This document shows, in pieces, positions 1-8,113 of a DNA stretch of 64,000 nt. A program made the position numbers and the translations under genes. The notes below the pieces were generated by a model, which was not told where the DNA came from, searched no databases, and worked only from the letters and a program-made list of their open reading frames with translations. This DNA is from Lactobacillus sp. PV034 (GTDB taxonomy: Bacteria; Bacillota; Bacilli; Lactobacillales; Lactobacillaceae): assembly GCF_014522305.1 (NCBI RefSeq), contig NZ_CP041982.1:1121001-1185000 (forward strand). The letters run 5' to 3'. The stretch's first letter is position 1, and every line of letters begins with the position of its first letter.

Positions 1-452
1 TGAGTAAGATCCCAAGCAGTAGCTGTTCCCTTTACTTTCTTTTCAGCAATCTTAGTTGCTTGATTTCGACTGATTAATTTATCAACATCTAGGGCTTGTT
101 CATTTAATTGATCTAAGTTTGATTTTTCAGATTTATGAGAAAGAATTTTACCAGTATTAGCATCGATCTTTACTTCATATTCATGTGTTCGATCAAAGCC
201 CTCAATTTCATAGACATACTTATTCTTTTCAGGTTTTAGATTAATTTCTTTGACATCTTTACCACTATATTGTTTATGAAATTTACTAATTGCATCAGCC
301 TGGCTTAATTTGATAGTTGCTACCTTAGCCTTTTTTGTTACCTCAGCAGTTTTTGGCTCAGTCTTTTCATTATTAGAACATGCAGTGGCTGTTAATAAAA
401 GTGCACCAGCCATTGTTACGCCTGCAGCAAGTTTGGTCCATTTTTTAGTCAT
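1..452 (-). CDS. PepSY-domain lipoprotein (partial, 3' end outside window)
   Basis: The reverse strand reads from an ATG at 452 with a good Shine-Dalgarno (TTAAAGGAG) just upstream, and runs off the left edge. The N-terminus is a lipoprotein signal: basic residues, a hydrophobic stretch, then the lipobox LTATAC followed by a charged linker. The body reads VYEIEGFDRTHEYEVKIDA and TGKILSHKSE, typical of PepSY domains (beta strands ending in a D-x-x-T-G-K motif), and a second PepSY-like segment begins near the edge. PepSY proteins are secreted or lipid-anchored and are often linked to peptidase inhibition; the exact role here is unknown. I infer a membrane-anchored extracytoplasmic protein. Confidence 0.85.
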   Translation of the reverse strand, partial: MTKKWTKLAAGVTMAGALLLTATACSNNEKTEPKTAEVTKKAKVATIKLSQADAISKFHKQYSGKDVKEINLKPEKNKYVYEIEGFDRTHEYEVKIDANTGKILSHKSEKSNLDQLNEQALDVDKLISRNQATKIAEKKVKGTATAWDLT

Positions 453-590
453 TGTTGTTCTCCTTTAATTAATAAAATGATAACTTTTTAATTATATTTA
501 TATTATACCGGGCCGAGACTTCTATCAGCAACTTTAATGCTCACTTTTGTTACAATAAAAAACGAAAAGAATAATGAAAGAGGTTTTTGT

Positions 591-923
591 ATGTCTAATA
601 ATCAACAAAGAGCTTGGCTTTGGATTACACTTACTATTTTAATTGTTATTAGTATCTTTATCCCCAACAACTCATCATGGTACTTTCCTGCCAATTTTGT
701 AATTTTAATCTTAATTTATCTATTTTACTGGCGGTTAATGGCACTTAAACATTATGGTGCGGCTATTTTAGAAGCAGGTATTGCTGCGATTTGGTTTGAT
801 AATTACTTTAAAGCACCCTTTGGCAATTCTTATAGCATTTCTATTTGCTTTACCATTATCGGTGTCATTTTAATGATTATTGCAATTATTTGTGACATTC
901 GAGCTCATCATGATGAACAATAA
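591..923 (+). CDS. Small integral membrane protein, unknown function
   Basis: An open frame exists from 537, but the ATG at 591 has a good ribosome site (GAAAGAGG) about 8 bases upstream, giving 110 residues. Three or four hydrophobic segments are visible (about residues 9-27, 32-48, 60-70 and 84-106) with a short charged tail ending in HHDEQ. It is transcribed divergently from the PepSY lipoprotein gene, so the 453-590 gap probably holds both promoters. I do not recognise a family. Confidence 0.7.
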   Translation: MSNNQQRAWLWITLTILIVISIFIPNNSSWYFPANFVILILIYLFYWRLMALKHYGAAILEAGIAAIWFDNYFKAPFGNSYSISICFTIIGVILMIIAIICDIRAHHDEQ

Positions 924-1247
924 AAATTTTATAAAGCCGCATTGTTGGAATTTTATCAAATAAAAGGGTTTATACATATTAAGTTAATTACCATTAATAA
1001 ATGATAAAATATACCATATTGTAATATATGTAAATATTTAAGAGACAAATTTTCATTAGTTCAAATCAAAGAGGCTTACCAGTACCATTGGTAAGTCTTT
1101 TTTTGTCATTCTTTTTGCTTGTGCTTATTCTTTTTCTGATGGTGGAAGATAGACCAAGACCTAACCAACTCGCTAAATGCTGTATTGATTATAGCCACAA
1201 GTAAAAGCCCCAAAATTCTGATTGAATTTTGAGGCTTCTTTTATTAT
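924..1247. other. Intergenic region with two terminators
   Basis: No gene is evident. The first terminator, at 1074-1104 on the plus strand, is a CTTACC/GGTAAG stem followed by seven T. The second, at 1207-1241, is a longer stem (GCCCCAAAATTC paired with GAATTTTGAGGC) that can serve convergent transcripts and ends pepI. The first hairpin resembles the CTTACCG/CGGTAAG terminators of the Fst-like array at 32.5-33.9 kb, but no toxin-like peptide is seen beside it. Confidence 0.6.
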
Positions 1248-2162
1248 TTATTCACCTTTAAAACTGCCATCTTCCACACTACGGATAAAATCAGCTAAAT
1301 GCTTGTAGTAAACATCTGGATTATCAACCATGTGGTGGTGACCACCATCAGGAGTAGTTACTAAGCGAGAATTTGGAATTTCTTTTTGCATAGTTTTGGC
1401 AGTTTCAATTGGCATTGTTTCATTTTCACCAAAAGTAAGTAAAGTTGGAACTTTAATATTCTTTAATTGGTCACGGAAATGCCAGTCCTTTAATTTACCA
1501 GTAATGACGAATTCATTGTCACCTTGGAAAGCATTATAAACAGCACTACCACCAAGATCTTTTAAGTGGTAAAGCTTAGAAGGCTGCTTACGATCAACAA
1601 AGTTAATATTTAAAATTTGCACATCATCTTGGTAACGTTGGTTGTCGTAATCGCCCTTTTCTTCACATTCATGCATGAAGTCAATTTCAGTTTGTGGAAG
1701 TACTTCTTGACGTCTGCGGTTAACAGCATCTACATACTCGTCAATTTCATCAACCATTGAAGAAATAATTGCACCCTTTAAGTGTTGACCATATTTAACG
1801 GCATATTCTTGAACTAAGAGTCCACCCCAACTTTGACCGATTAAGTAAAAGTTGTCGATGCCTAACTTTTCACGGACTTCATCAACTTCATCTAAAAAGT
1901 ATTCGTAAGTTAAATACTTCTTAGCAATTTCTGGATCAGAGTAATCTGGTTGGTCAGAATATAATGAACCAAGTTGATCATACATGGTTACTTGTACATT
2001 CAAACCTTGCTTCTTTAATTGTTCTGCAGTGTCTTCCCAATATTCATGATTACCACCAGGGCCACCGTGAAGAGCAAGAAGATGAATATCACCTTCACCT
2101 TGAGTATTAGTCCATAAATGGTAACCGTTATCTAAGGTAATAATTTTTGTGCCTGTTTGCAT
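1248..2162 (-). CDS. pepI: Proline iminopeptidase (alpha/beta hydrolase, S33)
   Basis: The protein has 304 residues, the usual length for lactobacillar PepI. It shows the oxyanion motif HGGPGG near residue 32, the nucleophile elbow GQSWGG (Ser near residue 110), and the catalytic His in DGGHHHM near the C-terminus, as in prolyl iminopeptidases of family S33. The enzyme removes N-terminal proline from peptides in the cytoplasm, part of the casein/peptide-use system of lactobacilli. The gene lies 29 bases downstream of menG on the same strand and probably shares its transcript, ending at the 1207-1241 hairpin. ATG start with AGAGAGG upstream. Confidence 0.93.
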   Translation of the reverse strand: MQTGTKIITLDNGYHLWTNTQGEGDIHLLALHGGPGGNHEYWEDTAEQLKKQGLNVQVTMYDQLGSLYSDQPDYSDPEIAKKYLTYEYFLDEVDEVREKLGIDNFYLIGQSWGGLLVQEYAVKYGQHLKGAIISSMVDEIDEYVDAVNRRRQEVLPQTEIDFMHECEEKGDYDNQRYQDDVQILNINFVDRKQPSKLYHLKDLGGSAVYNAFQGDNEFVITGKLKDWHFRDQLKNIKVPTLLTFGENETMPIETAKTMQKEIPNSRLVTTPDGGHHHMVDNPDVYYKHLADFIRSVEDGSFKGE

Positions 2163-2191
2163 ATGAGACCTCTCTTTCCAATTATTATCTA

Positions 2192-2905
2192 TTATAACTT
2201 AGTTCCAATATGAATAGCGCCCGCACCGAGATTTAATTTAGTAACTTGCACATCTTTAAATCCCGCAGTTTCAAACATTTCTTTTAATTTTTGTGCAGAG
2301 ACAAATTTTTTACTAGTGGTAGCTAAATAATTATATTCCTTTGAACTAGCATAAAAAATACGGGCAAATTGTGGAAAAATTTTAAAATAAGTTTTCCACC
2401 CAATTTTAACAATTGGATTAGTAGGTTGAGACATATCTATTGAGCCAAATTTTCCACCTGGCTTTAAAACGCGATAAGCCTCTTTAATTACTTTGCTTGC
2501 ATCTGGTACATTACGTAAGCCAAAACCAATAGTTACTTGATCAAAACTATTATCAGGAAATGGTAAGTCCATTGCATCCCCTTGGTGGAGTTGCACTTCT
2601 TTTTCCACGTCATTGGCGCGGATCTTCTTTTCTGCAAAAGACATCATTTTTTCGTTAAAATCTAGTCCCTTAACATTACCACTTGGCCCAGTTGCCTTAG
2701 CGTCCGCAATCGCCATATCACCAGTACCGGTGCAAAGATCTAAAATAAAATCTCCCGGCTTAATTGCGAATTCTTGATAAAATTTTTTACGCCATAATCT
2801 TTGTGTTCCTAAACTCACAATGTCATTCATTTGATCATAATGATCTGCAATTCGATCAAACATATCGTGTACTTCTTGTTCTGGTACTTTATTTGTCAAA
2901 GTCAT
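2192..2905 (-). CDS. menG: Demethylmenaquinone / ubiquinone-type C-methyltransferase
   Basis: The protein has 237 residues with class I SAM-methyltransferase motifs: DLCTGTGDMAI (motif I), GDAMDLPFPDNSFD and GFGLRNVPD, the last being a signature of UbiE/MenG. The family methylates demethylmenaquinol to menaquinol. No other menaquinone genes are in this window; many lactobacilli keep only part of the pathway. The upstream leader is about 180 bases long and structured (see 2906-3121). ATG start preceded by GGAAG. It probably forms an operon with pepI. Confidence 0.92.
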   Translation of the reverse strand: MTLTNKVPEQEVHDMFDRIADHYDQMNDIVSLGTQRLWRKKFYQEFAIKPGDFILDLCTGTGDMAIADAKATGPSGNVKGLDFNEKMMSFAEKKIRANDVEKEVQLHQGDAMDLPFPDNSFDQVTIGFGLRNVPDASKVIKEAYRVLKPGGKFGSIDMSQPTNPIVKIGWKTYFKIFPQFARIFYASSKEYNYLATTSKKFVSAQKLKEMFETAGFKDVQVTKLNLGAGAIHIGTKL

Positions 2906-3121
2906 TTTTCTTCCACTTTTCTATAAAAAAAGACACGATTCAAAATGAACCATGCCCTTATCGATTAAGCACCTAGAAAGTTAACTATTCAAGAAAGATA
3001 GTTAAACAATCTCCCCTTGCGACTCCGTAATAATAAGCAATAAGAACGGGGCCGCAAGGTGTGCCTATTTATGACTAATTATTATACATCTATTATAACT
3101 TAATTATCATTCTTAGTAAAA
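2906..3121 (-). promoter_or_regulatory. Promoter and structured 5' leader of menG-pepI
   Basis: On the minus strand a near-consensus promoter is visible: -35 TTTACT (3115-3120), 17-base spacer, -10 TATAAT (3092-3097). The predicted leader is about 180 nt. It holds one long hairpin (CCTTGCG at 3053-3059 pairing with CGCAAGG at 3015-3021, with inner CCGT/ACGG pairs) and a second stem (TTAACTAT/ATAGTTAA, 2981-3005). Nearer the gene a weak GGTTCA/TGAATC stem precedes seven T (around 2925-2950). Whether this is a riboswitch, an attenuator or an independent small RNA cannot be decided from sequence alone. Confidence 0.5.
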
Positions 3122-3134
3122 CTTTTTTTATAAT

Positions 3135-4496
3135 TTAGATAAGTTTTTTCTTTCTACGATAAAGATGAACAATAATTCCAAGGCCAATTCCAATGAGAGC
3201 TGGTATTAACCATGCTAATCCAATATTGGCTAAAGGTAAAATCTGAAGTCTTAATTTGATAACTTCTTTAACAAAACCTGCATTAGCTAATGGCTCAGGT
3301 AAATTACTGATCAAATCAAAAATAGCGGGAATTAAGGTCAAGATCATAGCAATTTTAAATACGATATGATCATTTTTAAATAATGGTGAACACACTGATA
3401 AGATAATTAATACAATTGCCAAAGGGTATAAAAACATTAAGACTGGAAGTGACCAACTAATGATTTTTTCTAAGCCCAGGTTAGCTAAGATCGCAGCACC
3501 TAAACAAGCAAAAGTTAACCAACCATGGTAAGACAAAACTGGAAAATGATTATGAAAGTCTTCTGCAAAAGCTGCTACCAAACCAACAGACGTCGTTAAA
3601 CAAGTAAGAATAATTAGAACTGCTAAAACAGTTTGCCCAAAAATGCCCCCATAGTAATTAACAATTTGAGTAAAAGCCACACCGCCATCAGAAGAAACCT
3701 TTAACTTACCTAATGACATTGCTCCTAAGACAATTAAGCAGCAGTAGATAACTCCAATCCCAATCATTGCTAAAAGGCCGGATTTAGTCATAATAGCAGA
3801 AACTTGATCGGTATTTTTGGTCATTGTCTTAATTGCAGTAACAATAGCAATCCCAAAAACCAGTCCTGCCAAAGCATCAAGCGTATTGTAACCTTCTAAA
3901 AAACCATTAATAAAACTACCATGCAAATAAGCAGCTGTAGGCTTCATTGCGGCTGCTTTGCCCATCGGATGCAAAAATCCCACCAAAAAGATTAAAAATA
4001 ATAATACTAAAAAAATTGGATTTAAAACTTTACCTAACTTAGATAAAATATCGCTCTGATTATAACTAACCCAAAAAACTAACAGGAAAAATACAACGGA
4101 AAAAATTAAAAGTCCTACTTGTTCAAACTTAGCGGGCAATAACGGAGCAATCCCAATTGTATAAGGAACAGTAGCAGTTCTTGGCGTTGCAAACAATGGC
4201 CCAATGGTTAATTGAACTACCACCATCAAAATCAAAGCGCACACACGTCCTAAAGGCTTACCTAGCCCGTAAATTCCCGAACTATGGGTAATTGATACAG
4301 CTAGCAAAGACAATAAGGGTAATAAAACTCCCGTCACCAAAAATCCTGCTGCTGCAATTGGCCAATTATTCCCAGCTAATTGGCCTAAATGTAGTGGAAA
4401 AATTAAGTTACCTGCTCCAAAAAACAGAGCAAAGATCATGGAAGCCATCACGAGATACTGTTTCCAAGTAAATTTCTTTGCTGATGTCTTTTTCAT
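3135..4496 (-). CDS. brnQ: Branched-chain amino acid carrier (BrnQ family)
   Basis: A protein of 453 residues with about 12 hydrophobic segments; the N-terminal stretch ALFFGAGNLIFPLHLGQLAG is characteristic of LIVCS-family Na+/H+-coupled carriers for Leu, Ile and Val. An upstream in-frame ATG exists at 4526, but the ATG at 4496 follows GGAGGAAGAAATA at ideal spacing and gives the usual basic N-terminus MKKTSAKK. The C-terminus ends in a basic YRRKKKLI tail. It is a single-gene unit between the menG promoter and the adhesin cluster. Confidence 0.92.
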   Translation of the reverse strand: MKKTSAKKFTWKQYLVMASMIFALFFGAGNLIFPLHLGQLAGNNWPIAAAGFLVTGVLLPLLSLLAVSITHSSGIYGLGKPLGRVCALILMVVVQLTIGPLFATPRTATVPYTIGIAPLLPAKFEQVGLLIFSVVFFLLVFWVSYNQSDILSKLGKVLNPIFLVLLFLIFLVGFLHPMGKAAAMKPTAAYLHGSFINGFLEGYNTLDALAGLVFGIAIVTAIKTMTKNTDQVSAIMTKSGLLAMIGIGVIYCCLIVLGAMSLGKLKVSSDGGVAFTQIVNYYGGIFGQTVLAVLIILTCLTTSVGLVAAFAEDFHNHFPVLSYHGWLTFACLGAAILANLGLEKIISWSLPVLMFLYPLAIVLIILSVCSPLFKNDHIVFKIAMILTLIPAIFDLISNLPEPLANAGFVKEVIKLRLQILPLANIGLAWLIPALIGIGLGIIVHLYRRKKKLI

Positions 4497-4589
4497 TATT
4501 TCTTCCTCCATCTTAATAATGTTCATATTTTATCAAAAAAAAATACAGAGGTATAGATGTTTCAACATCGCAACGCTCTTATTTAAGGC

Positions 4590-4627
4590 CAAAAGAAAAA
4601 GAGACAAGATCTAAATCTCATCTCTTT
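4590..4627 (-). terminator. Rho-independent terminator of the first adhesin gene
   Basis: AAAGAGA (4598-4604) pairs with TCTCTTT (4621-4627); on the minus strand the stem is followed by a T-rich run. It ends the gene whose stop codon is at 4643. Confidence 0.7.
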
Positions 4628-4642
4628 CGGTTATACTAAATC

Positions 4643-7630
4643 TTAGTTTTTACGTTTCTTATCGACTGCTAAACCTAAGACAGCGGCAACACCAACCATC
4701 ATTAAACCAAGTACACCAGCAGCAGTTGCTTTGGCACCTGTTTGAGGTAAAGTATTTTCACGTTTAGCTTCTTGCTTAGTATCAACGTTAGCTTCAGTCT
4801 TAGGAGCTACGGTATTATCTCCTTGAGCAACAAGTTGATCTTCATTTTCTGAAACCACATTACTATGTACTGGAGCAGTAGTATCTTCTTCAACAACATT
4901 ATTATCAACAACTTCAGTTTCTGCGGTATCAGTAGCATGAGGTGCAACAGTAGCTGCAGCATCAGCAGTTTCTTCCGGCATAACAACTGGTTCATTATCT
5001 GAAGCAGAACTTTGATCATCAAGGTTAGCTTCAGGAAGTACTGGAGTAGTTACAGCATCACCACTAGTTGAAAGATCACCAGTGTATGCTGGTAAAGCTT
5101 CTTCTACTAATGGAGTACCAGCAATGCCTACTTGCGCTTCTGGTAAAGCTTCTTCAGTTAATGGAGTACCGGCAATACCTACTTGTGCTTCTGGTAAAGC
5201 TTCTTGAGTCAATGGTTCACCAGCAATGCCTACTTGTGCTTCTGGTAAAGCTTCTTCAGTCAATGGTTCACCAGCAATGCCTACTTGCGCTTCTGGTAAA
5301 GCTTCTTCAGTTAATGGTTCACCGACAATACCTACTTGTGCTTCTGGTAAAGCTTCTTGAGTCAATGGTTCACCAGCAATGCCTACTTGTGCTTCTGGTA
5401 AAGCTTCTTGAGTCAATGGTTCACCAGCAACGCCTACTCGCGCTTCTGGTAAAGCTTCTTCAGTCAATGGTTCACCAGCAATGCCTACTTGCGCTTCTGG
5501 TAAAGCTTCTTCAGTTAATGGTTCACCGACAATACCTACTTGTGCTTCTGGTAAAGCTTCTTCAGTCAATGGTTCACCAGCAATGCCTACTTGCGCTTCT
5601 GGTAAAGCTTCTTCAGTTAATGGTTCACCGACAATACCTACTTGTGCTTCTGGTAAAGCTTCTTGAGTCAATGGCATACCTGCTACTCCACCTTCAAATG
5701 GTTTGTCAGCTGGACGAGTTTCTGGAATACCAGTTACGTCACCCTGGTATTCTGGAAGTGCTGGTGTAGTTACAACTTCACCAACATCAGAAACTTTTTC
5801 ATAATCAACATAGAAGTAAATATTAATTGGTGTAGTAGTTGTGTATGCTGGAATTTCATATGGATTTGCATCAATCTTATCAAATAATTCATCCATCAAA
5901 GCATCTACTTCTGCTTCATTATCATTGTCCATTGGGCTTGCTGAATTTGCAGTTAATCCAGAAATATATGCACGGTAACCTGGAATACTTGGTAAAGTAT
6001 TATGCCATGAACCATTTTCTGCATAAACAAAATCTGGTTTTGATAATGCATCGTTTAAATCTAAGGCAGCATGTTCTACTGGTTTCCATGTGTAAGTACC
6101 ATCTTCTGATTTCTCACCTGACATGTCGTTAGCATCAGTGTTAATTCCACCATAGTAGTAATCTTCGTCTGGATCTGTTGAAGTTGGTAAAGTTACATCT
6201 AATCTTTCTCTTGTTTCAACTTTTACTGGAGTAGTTGGAATCTTTTCATATTCAACATTAAATGATACATCGTATGGCAAAGTAGTTGTATATGCTGGAA
6301 TTTCATATGGATTTGCATCAATCTTGCCTTGTAACTCTTCATACAAAGCTTCATTAGTTTCGTCATCATCAGTTAGACTACCATCAGCTATATCCGGTCC
6401 TGTAATACTTGTAATCTTAGCACGGTATCCAGGAATAACTGGTAATGAATGATGACCAGTTCCATCATCTGCATAAGTAAAATCTGATTTTGATAAAGCT
6501 TCATCTAAGCTCATTGCAGCATGTTCTACTGGTTGCCAAGTATAACTACCATCTTCTGATTTACTACCAGCCATATCATTTTGATCAGTATTGATTGCAA
6601 TATAGTAATATTCATTATCTGGATCTGTTGCTGTTGGTAGAGTTACATTTAATTTTTCTCTTGTTTCTACTTTTACAGATTTATCATAACCAACATGGAA
6701 AGTAACAGCTAATGGACTTGAAATAGTGTATGCTGGAATCTCATATGGATTCTTTGCAATATCATCATTTAATTGATCTGTTAACTTTTTAGCTTCATCA
6801 CGTTGTTCTTGGGTAAAAATTCCGTCTGGACCGCCGAGTACGTCTACACTTACTCTAGCAATTTTTGCTGTGTAACCTGGTTCTGCAGGTAAAGTATGAT
6901 TCCATGTACCATCATCAGCTAAAGTCCAATTGTTTCCCTTTAAAGCATCAGTTAATGACATTGCATCATAGCTCTTAGAACCCCATAAAGTTGGATATTC
7001 TTTACCATCGATAGTAACTCTTGTTTGGGGCATATCGTCCATATTTAAATCACCGTAGTAATAACCCTTATCAAGGAAATCATCATTAGGATCTACTCCT
7101 GGTTCATAAACATCAGCGCTCCGAAGTACAGTTCTATTAGTTTTCTTTACTTCTACCTTTGGAGCATCTGCTTTAGGATCTTTATTTAAGTTAGCAACAG
7201 CATCTTTAACTAATTTATCTGTAGCTTTATCAAGATCAGTTTGCTGTGTTTGAGCTGGCTTGTTGTCTGATGTAGTTGAAGCCGCAGGTTGTTGAGCATC
7301 CTTATTTGTAGTAGTTTGGTTCTTATCACCAAATTGTTTATTATAGTTATTTAAAAGATCGCCAAGGCCTAAGTCATCGCCTAAGTCAACATTTGCAACA
7401 AGAGGGTTATTTACGTTATCTTTAGGTGCTTGTTCTAAAGTATTAACATTTACAGTAGTAGTTTCTGCTTTATCATCAGCTGCGTGAACAGTTTGAGTTC
7501 CACTTACACCCATGAAGAATGCACCGATTAAAACGGAAGCAGTTCCAACTGTAAATTTTCTAATTGAAAAACGGCTATTCTTTTCTTCTAATCTTCTGTT
7601 TTTTTCTTGCTTATTATTTTTTGATAACAT
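4643..7630 (-). CDS. LPQTG-anchored surface protein with 17-residue repeats
   Basis: A protein of 995 residues. Residues 21-25 are FSIRK, followed by a hydrophobic core ending near VHA (residue 50): a YSIRK-type signal peptide. Residues about 165-620 hold three related modules of about 150 residues, each ending in NPYEIPAYT and a beta-strand-like segment ending in YDKS, YEKI or YEKV. Eleven 17-residue repeats (EALPEAQVGIAGEPLTE and variants) follow, likely a stalk. The C-terminus is LPQTG (961-965), a hydrophobic segment and KKRKN, a sortase A anchor. The neighbour at 8114-9871 shares one YEIPAY module. Binding target unknown. Confidence 0.9.
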   Translation of the reverse strand: MLSKNNKQEKNRRLEEKNSRFSIRKFTVGTASVLIGAFFMGVSGTQTVHAADDKAETTTVNVNTLEQAPKDNVNNPLVANVDLGDDLGLGDLLNNYNKQFGDKNQTTTNKDAQQPAASTTSDNKPAQTQQTDLDKATDKLVKDAVANLNKDPKADAPKVEVKKTNRTVLRSADVYEPGVDPNDDFLDKGYYYGDLNMDDMPQTRVTIDGKEYPTLWGSKSYDAMSLTDALKGNNWTLADDGTWNHTLPAEPGYTAKIARVSVDVLGGPDGIFTQEQRDEAKKLTDQLNDDIAKNPYEIPAYTISSPLAVTFHVGYDKSVKVETREKLNVTLPTATDPDNEYYYIAINTDQNDMAGSKSEDGSYTWQPVEHAAMSLDEALSKSDFTYADDGTGHHSLPVIPGYRAKITSITGPDIADGSLTDDDETNEALYEELQGKIDANPYEIPAYTTTLPYDVSFNVEYEKIPTTPVKVETRERLDVTLPTSTDPDEDYYYGGINTDANDMSGEKSEDGTYTWKPVEHAALDLNDALSKPDFVYAENGSWHNTLPSIPGYRAYISGLTANSASPMDNDNEAEVDALMDELFDKIDANPYEIPAYTTTTPINIYFYVDYEKVSDVGEVVTTPALPEYQGDVTGIPETRPADKPFEGGVAGMPLTQEALPEAQVGIVGEPLTEEALPEAQVGIAGEPLTEEALPEAQVGIVGEPLTEEALPEAQVGIAGEPLTEEALPEARVGVAGEPLTQEALPEAQVGIAGEPLTQEALPEAQVGIVGEPLTEEALPEAQVGIAGEPLTEEALPEAQVGIAGEPLTQEALPEAQVGIAGTPLTEEALPEAQVGIAGTPLVEEALPAYTGDLSTSGDAVTTPVLPEANLDDQSSASDNEPVVMPEETADAAATVAPHATDTAETEVVDNNVVEEDTTAPVHSNVVSENEDQLVAQGDNTVAPKTEANVDTKQEAKRENTLPQTGAKATAAGVLGLMMVGVAAVLGLAVDKKRKN
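5136..5696 (-). repeat. Eleven tandem 51-bp coding repeats
   Basis: Units start with GCTTCTGGTAAAGCTTCTT (plus-strand view) every 51 bases from 5136 to 5646, each coding for 17 residues. Units differ by few bases (CAG or GAG context, AATGCC or AATACC, TGC or TGT). The pattern suits expansion and contraction by slippage or recombination. Confidence 0.9.
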
Positions 7631-7676
7631 CTATATTCTCTTTTCTATCAATAGCTCTAATCGATTTACATATTTA

Positions 7677-7704
7677 ATAATATGCGTTATTTAAAAATAG
7701 TAAA
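7677..7704 (-). promoter_or_regulatory. Promoter of the 4643-7630 adhesin gene
   Basis: On the minus strand -35 TTTACT (7699-7704), 16-base spacer containing AAATAACGCA, -10 TATTAT (7677-7682). It matches the promoter layout shared by the other adhesin genes in this cluster. Confidence 0.55.
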
Positions 7705-8113
7705 ATATTATTTTAGAATAATTATTTAGTTATACTTGCTAATTGCCATTATTATGGCCTTTTACTTCTTGAAAAAAATTTAAAAAATTTTTTCACCTAT
7801 TGTTTTTTATTTTTTTGAAAGCTAATTTTTTTAAAGTAAAAAGATGAAATTTTTTAAGCGTTATTTTTATCCCCCTTTATATAACACTTGCTTTTAATAT
7901 AGCTAACTTAGATTTGAATAAAAAGTCTTTTCCATGGTACAATTTTATGTAGAAAGTCTTAGTAAAATCATTTATCAAAAAAGCCATACCGGTGCCGCGG
8001 TATGGCTTTTTGCTTGAACTTTTACCTAAACTCAAACAAAAACACACTCTGATTTTGATATCAAAGTGTGTTTCTTTATATACCCTAATATTTATCTAAA
8101 TACTTAAACTCAA
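7705..8113 (+). ncRNA. Intergenic small RNA candidate and adhesin terminator
   Basis: No gene is seen in this 409-base region. On the plus strand an extended -10 (TGGTACAAT, 7935-7943) is followed about 45 bases later by a strong terminator, AAGCCATACC/GGTATGGCTT and five T (about 7978-8012). The predicted RNA would be about 60 nt (7950-8012). Its size, extended -10 and hairpin followed by GCTTG resemble the antisense RNAs of the Fst-like array at 32.5 kb, but no matching toxin remnant is visible. The hairpin at 8036-8073 (AACACACT/AGTGTGTT) ends the next adhesin gene. Confidence 0.4.

Noticed and set aside
1074..1104. A sixth Fst-like module near 1.1 kb
   Set aside because: The terminator resembles those of the array, but no toxin remnant or convincing extended -10 was found around it.
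5136..5696. CRISPR array, because of regularly spaced repeats
   Set aside because: The 51-bp units abut without unique spacers, keep an open reading frame of 17 residues and lie within an LPQTG protein; they are coding repeats.
5068..5769. Long plus-strand open frames opposite the adhesin repeats
   Set aside because: They mirror the 51-bp repeats, have no ribosome sites and give low-complexity Leu/Val peptides; they are shadows of the minus-strand gene.
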